Counted from the first letter of the stretch, positions 16,108 to 25,240 are shown. The stretch: DNA of 64,000 bases from an uncultured Candidatus Saccharibacteria bacterium (GCA_947428935.1 CANENS010000002.1:1-64000); one strand, 5' to 3'. The notes: a model not told the origin generated them from the sequence alone. Program-made: numbers and translations.

Positions 16108-16735
16108 GACAAAAATGCGCGAAATCAGCTTCGCGGAAAAGGTGCCGATTTTTCGGGCTTTGGGGTTGTTTATATTGGTTTCGACTTTTATTATTGCGAT
16201 TAATAGTTTTATGCGACATCGTTTGCGGGTCGATTTTTCGATCAGCCGTTATGTGGGACTGGAATTCTGGAGCGCAACCCTCTTTGCGATGGCGAACATT
16301 GTGGCAGCGAGTTGGATCGGCCGGTATCTTTACGAAATTGGTCAGCTTTGGCGTATGCCAAGGGTTTATTATTGGTTGGTGATTGGGGTGGCGGTCACGT
16401 TGATCGGACTTTCGATCTGTCCTCTGGGTTATTTCGACCGTTATACTGGTATGGGCGGCGCGAGTATTGTGCATCAGATTACTTCGCGCATGATGTTCAT
16501 TTTTATGGCCTTAGTCGTATTAACGATTATTTGCAATCGCTACGTTGGATGGCAGACTAGGGTGGTCGGGGTGATTTTTCTCTGTTATATGGTTATTTGT
16601 ATGGTCGGCCATTTTCTGAATTTAGAGTGGTTTTCTGGTCATTTCTTGATTTTCGAAGCTTTATATTTGATTAGTTTCATGGTCTTTTGCGCTTTCTGTC
16701 AAACGAAAAGTGGAATAGAACTAGATAAAAGATAG
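16100..16735 (+). CDS. Six-spanning membrane protein, DUF998-like
   Basis: 211 aa starting GTG at 16100 with GGAGGAGGG just upstream, inside the previous gene. About six hydrophobic helices spread over the length; polar loops are short. The pattern (VHQITSRMMF in the loop after helix 4) resembles DUF998-type integral membrane proteins of unknown role. No catalytic motif. Probably cotranscribed with the preceding small gene. Confidence 0.55.
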   Translation: MSETKMREISFAEKVPIFRALGLFILVSTFIIAINSFMRHRLRVDFSISRYVGLEFWSATLFAMANIVAASWIGRYLYEIGQLWRMPRVYYWLVIGVAVTLIGLSICPLGYFDRYTGMGGASIVHQITSRMMFIFMALVVLTIICNRYVGWQTRVVGVIFLCYMVICMVGHFLNLEWFSGHFLIFEALYLISFMVFCAFCQTKSGIELDKR

Positions 16736-16756
16736 AATTTGTGTTATAATGGGGGT

Positions 16757-17233
16757 ATGAGTAAGAAGAAACAGGCGGAAAAGGAAGCCAACCATAAAAT
16801 AGTGCTCGATCCGGTGGAAGCGGTGAAGGCGGTGACGAAGAGTCCTTTTTTGCAGGAATTTGGTGAATTTATTAATCGTGGAAATGTGGTGGAGTTGGCG
16901 ATTGGTGTGGCGGTCGGTGGCGCTTTTACCACTATCGTGAAGTCGTTGGTAGATGACATCATTATGCCGCTGGCGAGTTTGATGGCGGGCGGCTTGGATT
17001 TTTCGACCCTTTCGATCGATATTCCGAACGTATTTGGCGTTGATTCGACCGCTCATATTGCTTATGGTAACTTTTTGCAAAATATTGTGAATTTTTTGTT
17101 GATCGCTTTCACGGTTTTTGTTTTAGTGCGCACTTTGAACCGTTTGAATGACCGCGCCAAGGAGGCGAAAGAACAGGCCGAAAAAGCGCTTGAAAAATCC
17201 GAAGAAAAACCAAAAAATAAAAAGTTAAAATAA
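16757..17233 (+). CDS. mscL: Large-conductance mechanosensitive channel
   Basis: 158 aa starting at ATG 16757; TATAAT at 16745-16750 is six bases upstream (leaderless). Opens under membrane tension to release solutes. Shows FLQEFGEFINRGNVVELAIGVAVGGAFTTIVKSLVDDIIMP, the conserved N-terminal helix and TM1 pore helix with its glycine pattern, a periplasmic loop, TM2 (FLLIAFTVFVLVRTLN) and a lysine/glutamate-rich cytoplasmic helix. An extension of ~20 charged residues precedes TM1. Confidence 0.95.
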   Translation: MSKKKQAEKEANHKIVLDPVEAVKAVTKSPFLQEFGEFINRGNVVELAIGVAVGGAFTTIVKSLVDDIIMPLASLMAGGLDFSTLSIDIPNVFGVDSTAHIAYGNFLQNIVNFLLIAFTVFVLVRTLNRLNDRAKEAKEQAEKALEKSEEKPKNKKLK

Positions 17234-17235
17234 GC

Positions 17236-17611
17236 AGTCTTCAGATTGCGATATTGGCAGGTTCTGTTTTTACCTGAAAAAGTAAGTCAAAAAAGCTGAT
17301 TTTATATGATTTTGATGTAAAAGATTATAGTTTATTCTACACCTGTAGATTAACATAAGCGTAAACCCTTGCCTATATTCTTTATCTTACTCCTGTAGAT
17401 TAGGCTGAAATACGGTAAAATACCTACCCATGCGATGGTCGTCTGTCGCATGTTGAAAACCAAATCATTAGGTAAGTGGGCGAGTGCGGAATTTTGATTT
17501 TTGCTTCGCTTTGTCGCGACAATAATTGCGTGGCGTATCTAGTATATTTTCGGTAAGATGGTCGGCTTCATATCCCCGGCTTGAATTAAGGCCGGGGATT
17601 TCTATGTTTTT
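17236..17611 (+). other. Intergenic region with a hairpin and strong terminator (possible sRNA)
   Basis: About 400 bases without a gene. A hairpin CATGCGA...TCGCATG lies at 17429-17452, with TAAAAT at 17416 as a possible -10. A strong terminator closes the region: ATCCCCGGC...GCCGGGGAT (17572-17599) then TTTCTATGTTTTT. The terminator sits 340 bases after mscL, which suggests a separate transcript of ~180 bases. I recognise no known RNA family. Confidence 0.4.
17572..17611 (+). terminator. Rho-independent terminator
   Basis: Perfect 9-base stem ATCCCCGGC / GCCGGGGAT with a 10-base loop, then a T-rich run ending TTTTT. It separates the rightward genes from the leftward gene at 17641. Confidence 0.85.
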
Positions 17612-17640
17612 GTCAAGTTCTGTCTGTGTGGAATTATTTG

Positions 17641-18288
17641 TTAGGAGCCAAGATCGACAAAATTTTCGAAATTAGCGTGAATGACATTGAGATTGGAATA
17701 AAATTGTTCGAGGATAGACTTCAATGCTTCGTCATGAGTACGCGTATTGAGCTGAGAAATAATAGAGGTGAGGCGTGAAACTTGCAGGTTGATTTGGTTG
17801 GCATAAACCCGATCGAGTAGGCCATTGAGCTGTGCATTCTGCAATGAGGTATTAAGCTCATTCTTGATTTGCTCCTCTTCCTCGGCGGCTTTTTGCTCCT
17901 TTTTATCCTTTTTCTTGGATTTTTTCTTTTTTTGTTCGGATTCTTTGGTTTTATTATAATTTTCCATTTGAGTTAGGCCGTCGCTAAGGGCGCTAGAGAG
18001 CGAACTATTGATCGAGCGTAATTGCGACGATTTTAGGCGTGGTCCGTAAGTTTGGAGAGTGGCATTGAGATTGGTGGCGCGTGTGACAATTTGTTCGCGG
18101 AGTTCGCGGGTTTTCTTTGAAGTATTGCTTGAAATGATGCTCAGGCCGAGCAGTAGCACGAAAATAACTAGTCCGCACGCTAAAAACTTCATAATGCTTG
18201 AGCCAGAGAGCATACTGCGGAGACGGCTAGGTTTGGGCTGAGGCTTGGTGGATTGGGCAATCTGGTTAAGATACTCAAAATTATCCAT
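17641..18288 (-). CDS. Single-pass membrane protein with coiled coil
   Basis: 215 aa. Cytoplasmic N-terminus, one membrane helix at about 33-53 (FLACGLVIFVLLLGLSIIS), then a long helical extracytoplasmic region containing a highly charged K/E segment (about 115-142). No cysteine or catalytic motif. Minus-strand TACAAT lies seven bases before the ATG, so it is probably leaderless. Not recognised; a coiled-coil envelope protein is the best description. Confidence 0.6.
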   Translation of the reverse strand: MDNFEYLNQIAQSTKPQPKPSRLRSMLSGSSIMKFLACGLVIFVLLLGLSIISSNTSKKTRELREQIVTRATNLNATLQTYGPRLKSSQLRSINSSLSSALSDGLTQMENYNKTKESEQKKKKSKKKDKKEQKAAEEEEQIKNELNTSLQNAQLNGLLDRVYANQINLQVSRLTSIISQLNTRTHDEALKSILEQFYSNLNVIHANFENFVDLGS

Positions 18289-18379
18289 ATATATTATTGT
18301 ATCATAAAAAATTGCTGGATACAGATTTGGTTGTTTGATTCTTGTAAAATGAGGTTGGAAGACGTATTTGGAAGACGTA

Positions 18380-18444
18380 TTGACTTTTTAGCATAAGTGT
18401 GATAGGATAGAGATAAGCTGCTAGTTTCGGCTGGATCTGTAGTG
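18380..18444 (+). promoter_or_regulatory. Promoter and leader of complete cassette gene 7
   Basis: TTGACT (18380), 17 bases containing AGCATAAGTGTGA, TAGGAT (18403-18408), then leader with CTGCTAGTTTCGGCTGG. The same promoter and leader precede the complete gene at 34855-35256, and orphan copies lie at 7327 and 31594. Confidence 0.7.
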
Positions 18445-18816
18445 ATGCGATCAACTAAATACGACTCTTTACCACAAACTAAAGGGGCGCTTCGGCAACT
18501 GCCTACCAGCAACACCACGGATAATGGGTCGTTCTATGCACTGCTTGCTCCATATGGCATTGCTACAGGCATTAATAGCGGCACCGTGGAAAGCGCTGAT
18601 GGACAGTATAATATTGCCAAAGCGCCCCTTTATTTCGTTCGCAGCGGGTTTTATGGTCTTGGCTATGGTGGGCTAAGACATACTGGTCTCAGCAATTATT
18701 TATGGTCTTCTCGAGCTGCAAGTGTAGGCCGTGCATATAGTCTTGCTACGACTAGCTCGTCCAGTGATTATGGTCAAGATCTCGCCTTCCCCCTCCGCTG
18801 CCTAGCTAGACAGTAG
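18445..18816 (+). CDS. FISUMP/C-type-lectin-like variable protein, complete locus 7
   Basis: 123 aa from ATG 18445 (a GTG at 18442 is also possible). Residues 20-67 (LPTSNTTDNGSFYALLAPYGI, AKAPLYFVRSG) match the N-terminal part of the FISUMP domain; from R-S-G at 18637 it is the variable cassette, ending DLAFPLRCLARQ. There is no signal peptide, and the usual longer N-terminus is missing. AAAGGGGCGCTTCGGCAA (18480) and its near-exact inverse (18614-18631) bracket the N-terminal part. It has a promoter, so it may be the expression locus for cassette variants, but there is no ribosome site and it could be a truncated gene. No W-S-S triad is lost, but the interior is shorter than in other copies. 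Confidence 0.6.
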   Translation: MRSTKYDSLPQTKGALRQLPTSNTTDNGSFYALLAPYGIATGINSGTVESADGQYNIAKAPLYFVRSGFYGLGYGGLRHTGLSNYLWSSRAASVGRAYSLATTSSSSDYGQDLAFPLRCLARQ

Positions 18817-18921
18817 TAAATGTAGCAAAAAGGCTCGAGCTGGTAGTAATGTTGTTATTGTTGAAATGTATTTTTGATTGAAGAGGTGATAAGATCAGAT
18901 GAGAAATGGTATAATGTAGAT

Positions 18922-20535
18922 ATGGATGATGCGAAGGAGGAAATTCGGGCGCGGCTGCCGATTGAGGATGTGGTGGGCCAGTATGTGGAGCTGAAGCGGG
19001 TTGGACGGACGTTAAAAGGGCGGTCACCGTGGGGGGTAGACAAAACACCGTCTTTTATGGTCTCGCCGGAGAAGGGAATTTGGCATGATTTTTCTTCCAA
19101 TAAAGGCGGAGATGTGTTCTCGTTTATTATGGAGGTGGAGGGGATTTCTTTTCGCGAGGCTTTGGAAAAGTTGGCGACACAGGCAGGGGTAGAGCTGAAA
19201 AAATATGGCGGTGGTGATAAGGTAGTGACGGAGCGCAAGCAACGAATGAAGCAGATTTTGGAGCTAAGCTGTCGATTTTATCAGTTTTGTTTGACGAAGA
19301 GCCAAGTTGCGAAGAAGTATGTGGAAGAAAAGCGCGGAATGTTGCAGGGTACATTGGACACTTTTAGGATTGGTTATGCGCCGAATCAGGGAAAAGCGTT
19401 GGTGCAGTTCTTGGCTAAAAAGGGCTATAAGACGGCAGAGATCGAGGCGGCAGGTTTGTTGAATCGTTATGGTGGCGATCTGTTTCGGGGGCGGATGATG
19501 GTGCCGTTCATCGACACGAATGGCGTGATTGGTTATACAGCGCGGATTTTGGGGCAGGGAGAGCCTAAGTATTTGAACTCTCCGGAAACGCTCTTGTTTA
19601 ATAAAAGCCGCTTTGTGTTTGGTTTGGCGCAGGCGAAAGAGGCCATACGACAGCATAATTTCGTCGTGATTGTCGAGGGAAATATGGACGTAATTTCGTC
19701 ACATCAAGCTGGTGTGCGCGAGGCGGTTGCGACCAGTGGTACGGCTATGACGGATAGCCATCTGAAGATTTTGTCAAGAATGACTCCGGATGTGCGCTTG
19801 GCGTATGATGGCGATGAGGCGGGTGTGAAGGCGACTGAGCGGGCGATCATGCTAGCTGGTGATTTGGGGGTGAATTTGTCGGTGATTTCCGACTATCACG
19901 GCGCGAAGGACCCGGATGAACTGATTCAGGAAAGTGCAGATTTGTGGAAAAAAGCGGTTTCGGAATGTCGCCCAGCGGTGGAGTGGTTGCTAGAAAAATA
20001 TGAGGAGAATATCGATTTGACCTCTGGAGTGGGGAAACGCGAATATTCGGATTTGGCGGTGAAATTGTTGAGGAATGTGCAAGATGCGGTCGAACGTAAG
20101 CATTATGAGAAAATGGTGGCGCGTAAGTTGGATTGTGACGTTGAGGATTTGCGTGCGAAAAAAGTGGCAGAGCGGGCGCCGCGGCGATTGAAAAAAATCG
20201 ATGCGAAGGTGGAAATGGATATTTTGAAGGGGTTGCGGGAGAGTTTGCAGGCGATCTTGATTTATGGTAAAGTAACGGAAGTTAAAGGTGTTGAGTTGCC
20301 CGAGGAGGAGGACAAACTGGCCGAACTCGCAATGATCTTCGACGCAAGGTATAAAGGTTGGGAGCTTGATGCTTTGACGCAGGAAGCGCAGGGGCTGCTG
20401 GCGCGCTATAAGGATGAGGTACGCAGCCAAGAAGTGCGGGCTTTGAATGAGCAGCTGGCGCAGGCGGAAGATGCTGGCGATGAAGAAAAGGTTGAGGAAA
20501 TCTTGCGGCAGATTATGGTGTTGAAAAAGAGTTGA
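18922..20535 (+). CDS. dnaG: DNA primase DnaG lacking zinc ligands
   Basis: 537 aa from ATG 18922; TATAAT at 18910-18915 is six bases upstream. Makes RNA primers for replication. TOPRIM motifs are intact (VVIVEGNMDVIS, LAYDGDEAGVKA), as is the RNA polymerase domain (YLNSPETLLFNKS). The N-terminal CHC2 zinc module is recognisable (KTPSFMVSPEKGIWHDF, KGGDVFSF), but all four expected ligands are replaced: CPFH is SPWG (S35, G38) and HCFGC is HDFSS (D56, S59). A C-terminal helicase-binding region ends the protein. Template recognition must therefore work without zinc. Confidence 0.95.
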   Translation: MDDAKEEIRARLPIEDVVGQYVELKRVGRTLKGRSPWGVDKTPSFMVSPEKGIWHDFSSNKGGDVFSFIMEVEGISFREALEKLATQAGVELKKYGGGDKVVTERKQRMKQILELSCRFYQFCLTKSQVAKKYVEEKRGMLQGTLDTFRIGYAPNQGKALVQFLAKKGYKTAEIEAAGLLNRYGGDLFRGRMMVPFIDTNGVIGYTARILGQGEPKYLNSPETLLFNKSRFVFGLAQAKEAIRQHNFVVIVEGNMDVISSHQAGVREAVATSGTAMTDSHLKILSRMTPDVRLAYDGDEAGVKATERAIMLAGDLGVNLSVISDYHGAKDPDELIQESADLWKKAVSECRPAVEWLLEKYEENIDLTSGVGKREYSDLAVKLLRNVQDAVERKHYEKMVARKLDCDVEDLRAKKVAERAPRRLKKIDAKVEMDILKGLRESLQAILIYGKVTEVKGVELPEEEDKLAELAMIFDARYKGWELDALTQEAQGLLARYKDEVRSQEVRALNEQLAQAEDAGDEEKVEEILRQIMVLKKS

Positions 20536-20613
20536 AATGTTATGGTATACCCTGTTAGCTAGGTAGTTTCATGGTGAAAATTAGCATTTTTCGCAAAAAT
20601 AGCATAAATAGCA

Positions 20614-20642
20614 TTGACTTTTTGAGCGATGTGTGCTATAAT
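20614..20642 (+). promoter_or_regulatory. Promoter with extended -10
   Basis: TTGACT, 17 bases, TATAAT, with GTGC directly before the -10 (GTGCTATAAT). It drives the membrane protein at 20723. Confidence 0.8.
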
Positions 20643-20722
20643 GGAGGTGTAGGGCATTGAAAGAAGGATGCTCTGGCATTTCGTGTACTAATAATGAAAA
20701 ATACGGAAAGGGGGGAATTAAA

Positions 20723-21211
20723 ATGAAAGAAATGGTTAAGAAAAACCTTTTCACTGTGGCGCCGGAGAATGTTGAGGTGCTTGAGGGGCTCAAGACGGCT
20801 GCTTATGCTGCTTATATTGACGGTGCGAGATTCGTTGCGTTAGTGGCGGCGGTTTGCTCGGTCGGTTTTGGAGTGGCATGTGGCTTTATTTGGATGTGGA
20901 GTTGGCAGGCTTTTGGGAATCTCTTTTTGCAAGGATGTTTCTGTCTGGTTTGCGTAAACATGCGTATGTTGATGCCTCTTGTGGGAGACTACTTCCTCGA
21001 GGAGGAACTTAGATATTTCGACGCAAGGCCTGGGCAGGTAATAGCATGTATCATTGAGGGTCTGCTGTTGATCTTGGCAATGGCTTTGATCGTCGCGATT
21101 GCGGTTTTGGGTTGGACTTCCAGTTTGCCGGTTTTTCTCGGTTGGGCAGTGCTGAAGCTCGCCTTGATTGCTAGTTCTTTGATTGCGGTGCGCCGCAGTA
21201 TTTCATTTTAA
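20723..21211 (+). CDS. Small polytopic membrane protein
   Basis: 162 aa from ATG 20723, with AAGGGGGGAA as ribosome site, after an ~75-base leader. Four hydrophobic helices (about 38-62, 68-85, 110-132, 137-155) and a short polar N-terminus. No recognised family. A hairpin pair (ATCCGC...GCGGAT and CGGCCTCT...AGAGGCCG) follows and probably ends the transcript. Confidence 0.6.
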   Translation: MKEMVKKNLFTVAPENVEVLEGLKTAAYAAYIDGARFVALVAAVCSVGFGVACGFIWMWSWQAFGNLFLQGCFCLVCVNMRMLMPLVGDYFLEEELRYFDARPGQVIACIIEGLLLILAMALIVAIAVLGWTSSLPVFLGWAVLKLALIASSLIAVRRSISF

Positions 21212-21216
21212 AATTT

Positions 21217-21266
21217 ATCCGCAAGATTGCGGATAGGATAACGGCCTCTCTCTGAGAGGCCGGTTT
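21217..21266 (+). terminator. Tandem hairpins after the membrane protein gene
   Basis: ATCCGC-AAGATT-GCGGAT is followed at once by CGGCCTCT-CTCTG-AGAGGCCG and GTTTG. Weak T run, so termination is likely but not certain. Confidence 0.5.
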
Positions 21267-21330
21267 GCATGTTGGGTTACATACGATTGTTATGGCGTAA
21301 GGTTGAAAAATGATTGATGAGCATTGCGAT

Positions 21331-21534
21331 GTTCGCAGCGGGTATGTTAATATCAACAGTAGTCGTTTGAGGTACTCTGGCCTTGGTGGTTACGGATGGT
21401 CGTCGAGGGCTAATTCTTCTGATCTTCGTAATGCATACAGGCTCAGCTTCGATACGTCTGGCGTTGCCCCGTCCAACGACCTCAGTCGCTGGAATGCCTT
21501 CCCCCTCCGCTGCCTAGCTAGACAGTAATAATAA
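21331..21534 (+). repeat. Variable cassette, copy 8
   Basis: Head GTTCGCAGCGGG, tail CTAGCTAGACAGTAATAATA. Open frame: SGYVNINSSRLRYSGLGGYGWSS..., LSFDTSGVAPS, RWNAFPLRCLARQ, stop at 21528. An in-frame ATG at 21310 gives a 72-aa peptide, but there is no ribosome site and no promoter resembling the two complete loci. Confidence 0.85.
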
Positions 21535-21696
21535 ACATAATTGTTTTCTGGTTTGGTTATGATAATGATTAATTTGGAAAATAAGAAAACGGTTGAGATT
21601 GATTATGTATCGAACTATGCTATAACAGAAAGAGAAGGCGTGATAGAATAAAGGCCTTGGATGTTTTTAAATCGCTTTTGTGAAAAGGAGGGGAAA

Positions 21697-22116
21697 ATGG
21701 GCGATAAAATCAAGAAATTATTCAAGCAATCAATAAGTGTTGGCTGGCGGATTTTATTAGTGGTTGGTTTGTGCTTCGTGATATGGGGCGCTTTGCTTTC
21801 GGAGAAAGCAGTGCTGTTTTGTTTTGTAATATTAGCGATCGCAATTGCGACGATTGTATTCATTAACGCGAAGAAGACGAAGTTTTGGGCCAAAATTGCG
21901 GAAATGATTTGCGGTTGGTTGGTTTTGTTTTGGGTTTATCTTTTTCTGGCTGAGGTGACGCAAGCGGTTACTATGGGATTATCGGCGTGGCAGGGTGTAG
22001 AGATTAGCCTTGAGGTAGTTTTGTCATGGCCGCTGAAGTTCTTGACTGTACTAGTTAGCTTGTTGGCGACTTCTTGTGTGACGAAAGTGAAGAAGAAAGC
22101 GACTGAAGAAACTTGA
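21697..22116 (+). CDS. Small membrane protein, four helices
   Basis: 139 aa. ATG at 21697 is preceded by AAAAGGAGGGG, a strong site that decides the start over an upstream ATG at 21661. Helices at about 15-33, 38-58, 68-92 and 105-130; a K-rich end (KVKKKATEET). No known motif. It resembles the protein at 20723 only in general layout. A perfect terminator follows. Confidence 0.6.
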   Translation: MGDKIKKLFKQSISVGWRILLVVGLCFVIWGALLSEKAVLFCFVILAIAIATIVFINAKKTKFWAKIAEMICGWLVLFWVYLFLAEVTQAVTMGLSAWQGVEISLEVVLSWPLKFLTVLVSLLATSCVTKVKKKATEET

Positions 22117-22120
22117 ATGA

Positions 22121-22147
22121 AGGGCGATCGAGGATCGCTCTTTTTGC
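22121..22147 (+). terminator. Rho-independent terminator
   Basis: GGCGATC-GAG-GATCGCTC followed by TTTTT, five bases after the stop of the gene before it. Confidence 0.85.
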
Positions 22148-22257
22148 AATTTGGTTAGGAGAGGTTTGTTCAGACGGGGACTTTTAGAGATAATTATAGT
22201 TGTTTTTAAGGTTTTAGGGGTTGATGAAGCTGGTGCTGTTTAGTATAATGTGATGAG

Positions 22258-23232
22258 ATGGATGATAATAATGAAGAATTGCTAAAAAATAAAAATGTTG
22301 TCCTAGATGTAGGAGAACCGGCGGTCGAGGAACTTTCAGAAGAGGAGGAGCTGACCGATGAAGATTTGGCGATTACAGCTGACAACGTGGACGCTTTTGC
22401 GGACGATTCGGTGCGCATGTACTTGCGTGAGATCGGAAAAATCCCGCTATTGACGCAGGAAGAGGAGTTGGAGCTGGCGAATCGGGCGCTAGAGGGCGAT
22501 AAGAAGGCGAAGGATAAGCTAGCCGAGGCGAATATGCGTTTGGTGGTTTCGATTGCGAAGCGTTATAGTGGGCGAGGACTGGACTTTTTGGATTTGATTC
22601 AGGAAGGAAATACTGGGTTACTCAGAGCCGTGGAGAAATTTGACCCTGGGAAAGGATTTAAGTTTTCGACTTATGCCACTTGGTGGATTCGTCAGGCGAT
22701 TACGCGTGCGATTGCGGATCAAGCGCGAACGATTCGGATCCCAGTACACATGGTAGAGACGATTAATAAGGTTTTGCGAATGACGCGTAAGCTGACGCAG
22801 GAGTTGAATCGCGAGCCGACCAACGAGGAAATTGCTGAGGCCATGGGGATGGAGGTGAGCAAGATTGAGAACGTGATGCGGATTAAGCAAGATATTGCGT
22901 CGCTTGATGCTAGCGTGGGGCGGGATGGAGATGACGAAGAGTCGGTGTTGGGGGATTTTGTTGAGGACTCGGAGCGTGATTCGCCGGAGGATGCGACTGC
23001 GAATCAAATTTTGAAGGAGCAGATTGCGCAGATTCTGACGACTTTGAGTGAGCGCGAGCAGAAGATTATCCGTTTGCGTTTTGGAATTGGCGGCGGTCGG
23101 CCGCATACCCTGGAGGAAGTTGGCAATGAATTCTCGGTGACGCGTGAACGGATTCGTCAGATCGAGGCAAAAGCCTTGTCGAAACTACGCAAACATAAGC
23201 AGACGAAAAAGTTGCACGGATATTTAAAGTAG
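22258..23232 (+). CDS. rpoD: Primary sigma factor
   Basis: 324 aa from ATG 22258; TATAAT at 22244-22249 is eight bases upstream. Directs RNA polymerase to -10/-35 promoters. Region 1.2 ([17 protein letters not shown]), region 2 ([42 protein letters not shown] then [13 protein letters not shown]), region 3 and region 4 ([42 protein letters not shown]) are all present. The acidic region 1.1 is short (about 45 residues) and the non-conserved insert is missing, making it a compact RpoD. It follows dnaG at some distance, an echo of the common rpsU-dnaG-rpoD order. Confidence 0.96.
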   Translation: MDDNNEELLKNKNVVLDVGEPAVEELSEEEELTDEDLAITADNVDAFADDSVRMYLREIGKIPLLTQEEELELANRALEGDKKAKDKLAEANMRLVVSIAKRYSGRGLDFLDLIQEGNTGLLRAVEKFDPGKGFKFSTYATWWIRQAITRAIADQARTIRIPVHMVETINKVLRMTRKLTQELNREPTNEEIAEAMGMEVSKIENVMRIKQDIASLDASVGRDGDDEESVLGDFVEDSERDSPEDATANQILKEQIAQILTTLSEREQKIIRLRFGIGGGRPHTLEEVGNEFSVTRERIRQIEAKALSKLRKHKQTKKLHGYLK

Positions 23233-23239
23233 GAGGATT

Positions 23240-23668
23240 ATGAGAAAACGAGTCGGCCAAAAGTTGAGCATGCGATTGAGAGTTTTGTGGATGAGTATGA
23301 TGACTCTGGTAGTAAGCTTGCTTTTGATGACTGGTTCGGCTTTTGCGGATGGGGTTGACAAGGTTGATACGAGTTGGTTTGGAGAAGTTGACCTTGGAGG
23401 AAAGGGGGAAGCAAAGGACGTATTTTTGAAGTTGCTTTATACCTTTGCAAATGTTTTGATTTACGGATTGGGGGCTTTGGCGGTGATTGGTGTAGTGATA
23501 GCTGGAGTGATGTATATTACAGCGGGTGATAATGAACAAAAAGCGGTAGCAGCGCGCAAACGTCTGATAGAGGTGGTGATTGGTCTAGGGGTTTGGGCTT
23601 TGCTTTATGGAATTCTACATCTTCTGATTCCCGGTGGCCCGAATCTTGAGACTATGGACACGAAATAA
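23240..23668 (+). CDS. TrbC/VirB2-like small membrane protein (pilin-like)
   Basis: 142 aa, AGGAGG site. An N-terminal signal peptide (to about residue 37, ending SAFA-DG), a short mature head, then two hydrophobic helices (IYGLGALAVIGVVIAGVMYITAG and VVIGLGVWALLYGILHLLI) separated by DNEQKAVAARKR. This is the layout of TrbC/VirB2-type proteins, which are common in CPR genomes beside type IV secretion ATPases; one is encoded at 51837. It may form or anchor a pilus-like structure; that is inference. Confidence 0.7.
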   Translation: MRKRVGQKLSMRLRVLWMSMMTLVVSLLLMTGSAFADGVDKVDTSWFGEVDLGGKGEAKDVFLKLLYTFANVLIYGLGALAVIGVVIAGVMYITAGDNEQKAVAARKRLIEVVIGLGVWALLYGILHLLIPGGPNLETMDTK

Positions 23669-23685
23669 GAAAAAAGGGGAAGGGC

Positions 23686-24621
23686 ATGGTGAAAAGACTA
23701 CTTTTAGTATATAATCCACGCTCTTCACATCACGAGGCGATTAAGCGTGAGGTGTTAGCGCCGTTGCGTGACCTGAAAGGTTGGATGGTGGGGAAGTATA
23801 TGGTCAAGGCGCAGGATTGGCAGAGAAACAAAGCAAATTTGGCACAGATAATCTCGGATGGTGATTTGGTGATCGTGGCGGGTGGAGACGGTACGGCCGC
23901 CATGGCGGCGAATGCAGTCCTAACTTCCGGGAAAGACGTTACGTTTAGCGCGCTGGGCTATGGAAATTTTAATGATGTCGCAGAGATGCTGGGAACTGCG
24001 GACTTGCGTAAAGGCGACGGAATCCGGGCGATCATCGGGAAATTCGAGCAGCAGGAATTCAAGACGATTTATCCGTTGGAAGTGAAGATTGATCATGCGC
24101 ATTGGCGTTATGCTTTGTGCTATTTGACGGTGGGTATGATGGCGGCGGCGACCACTGTTTTTGAGACGCCGGAGACGCGTCGGAAGTTGATGACTGGCAA
24201 GAAAGGGGTGGTGTTTTCGGTCCTTCTGTTGGCTGGCTGGTATTTTCGGAACTTGGGGCGGCGTTTTTTGCCGTTGATGCAGTTGAATAGGCAAGAATTG
24301 TCGAGGAAAACTAGTGATTATTTTGCTGTTAATAGTCCGCGCGTAGCCAAGATGATGCGGGGAGGGAATTGGTGTGAAAATGAACGGGAATTTGCTAGTG
24401 CAGCGGGGCGACTGGGCGGCTTGTTTGGGCTTTTGCGCTTTATGCTAAGAAGTATGACGAAGGAAATGCCGCTTAATAGCACTGATAGTGACTATGTGGA
24501 GTTTCTGGACGATAGGGTGAAGGTGGTACTACAAACTGAAGGAGAGAGTGAGACATTTGAAAAGTTGCAAAAAATCGAGGTAAAAAAGGCGCAGAAAACT
24601 TTGCGCATTGTACGGATTTAA
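23686..24621 (+). CDS. Diacylglycerol-kinase-type lipid kinase domain protein
   Basis: 311 aa. N-terminal DAGK catalytic fold: LVYNPRSSHHEA, VIVAGGDGTAAMAANAVL (nucleotide-binding GGDGT) and LGYGNFNDVAEML (for the family LGTGNDFA). These enzymes (YegS/BmrU/DagK) phosphorylate lipids with ATP on the inner membrane face. The C-terminal part has two weakly hydrophobic stretches. SD GGGGAAGGG. Only 17 bases after the small membrane protein gene, so probably cotranscribed. Substrate unknown. Confidence 0.8.
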   Translation: MVKRLLLVYNPRSSHHEAIKREVLAPLRDLKGWMVGKYMVKAQDWQRNKANLAQIISDGDLVIVAGGDGTAAMAANAVLTSGKDVTFSALGYGNFNDVAEMLGTADLRKGDGIRAIIGKFEQQEFKTIYPLEVKIDHAHWRYALCYLTVGMMAAATTVFETPETRRKLMTGKKGVVFSVLLLAGWYFRNLGRRFLPLMQLNRQELSRKTSDYFAVNSPRVAKMMRGGNWCENEREFASAAGRLGGLFGLLRFMLRSMTKEMPLNSTDSDYVEFLDDRVKVVLQTEGESETFEKLQKIEVKKAQKTLRIVRI

Positions 24622-24667
24622 GAATTAGCAATTAGCAATTAGTAATAGGTCTAGTTTAGATTCAAGC

Positions 24668-25240
24668 TCAGAAATTGATTTGCTTCAGGATGTCCCGGAG
24701 GTTGTTTTCGAGCTCAGTCATACTGCCGTCGTTAAGAATGAAGAAATCGGCCATAGCAATTGGGCCACCTTTTTCCATTTTTTCGATCTCGCCGTAGTCG
24801 CGTTCGCGAATTGCGTTAGCGTCAAAAGGACGATCAGGACGCTTAGCAACGCGTCGATAGCGTAAGGATTTCGTAGTTAAAATCGCCACAACTGTCAATT
24901 CGCCCGGAAATTCGTGTTTAATCGTTTTGTATTCGGTCCACGAATAAATTCCGTCTAAGACGATGCGTCTCTGGCCAGCGGCAATCAAATCTTTGATTTC
25001 GGCGATAGCTTGGCGTGCTACCCAATCTTGCCCCTCGGTCTCGCGAATCATCTCCCGGAAGGCTTTTTCGCTTTTTCCATCAGAGGTGCGTTCGATACCG
25101 CGCTTCGCCATCTCTTGATAAATCATATTACCGAAATGGACTTTAGGAATACCCTGTTTTGCCAGATAGTCAACTGCAACCGATTTACCGCTGCCGCTCA
25201 TACCGACGATCGCAATTATTTTTATGTCTTTTTCTTTCAT
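24668..25240 (-). CDS. P-loop kinase, UPF0200/dephospho-CoA-kinase-like
   Basis: 190 aa. Walker A IVGMSGSGKS at 10-19, FGNMIYQEMAKRG, VLDGIYSWTEY, a lid-like RRVAKRPDRPFD and RDYGEIEKMEKGGPIAMADFFILNDGS. This is the pattern of the archaeal UPF0200 family related to dephospho-CoA and adenylate kinases; proteins of this kind occur in CPR. Likely a nucleotide or small-molecule kinase; exact substrate open. AAAGAAAAAGACAT around the start gives a weak site; a short TATACT lies just upstream. Confidence 0.7.
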   Translation of the reverse strand: MKEKDIKIIAIVGMSGSGKSVAVDYLAKQGIPKVHFGNMIYQEMAKRGIERTSDGKSEKAFREMIRETEGQDWVARQAIAEIKDLIAAGQRRIVLDGIYSWTEYKTIKHEFPGELTVVAILTTKSLRYRRVAKRPDRPFDANAIRERDYGEIEKMEKGGPIAMADFFILNDGSMTELENNLRDILKQINF

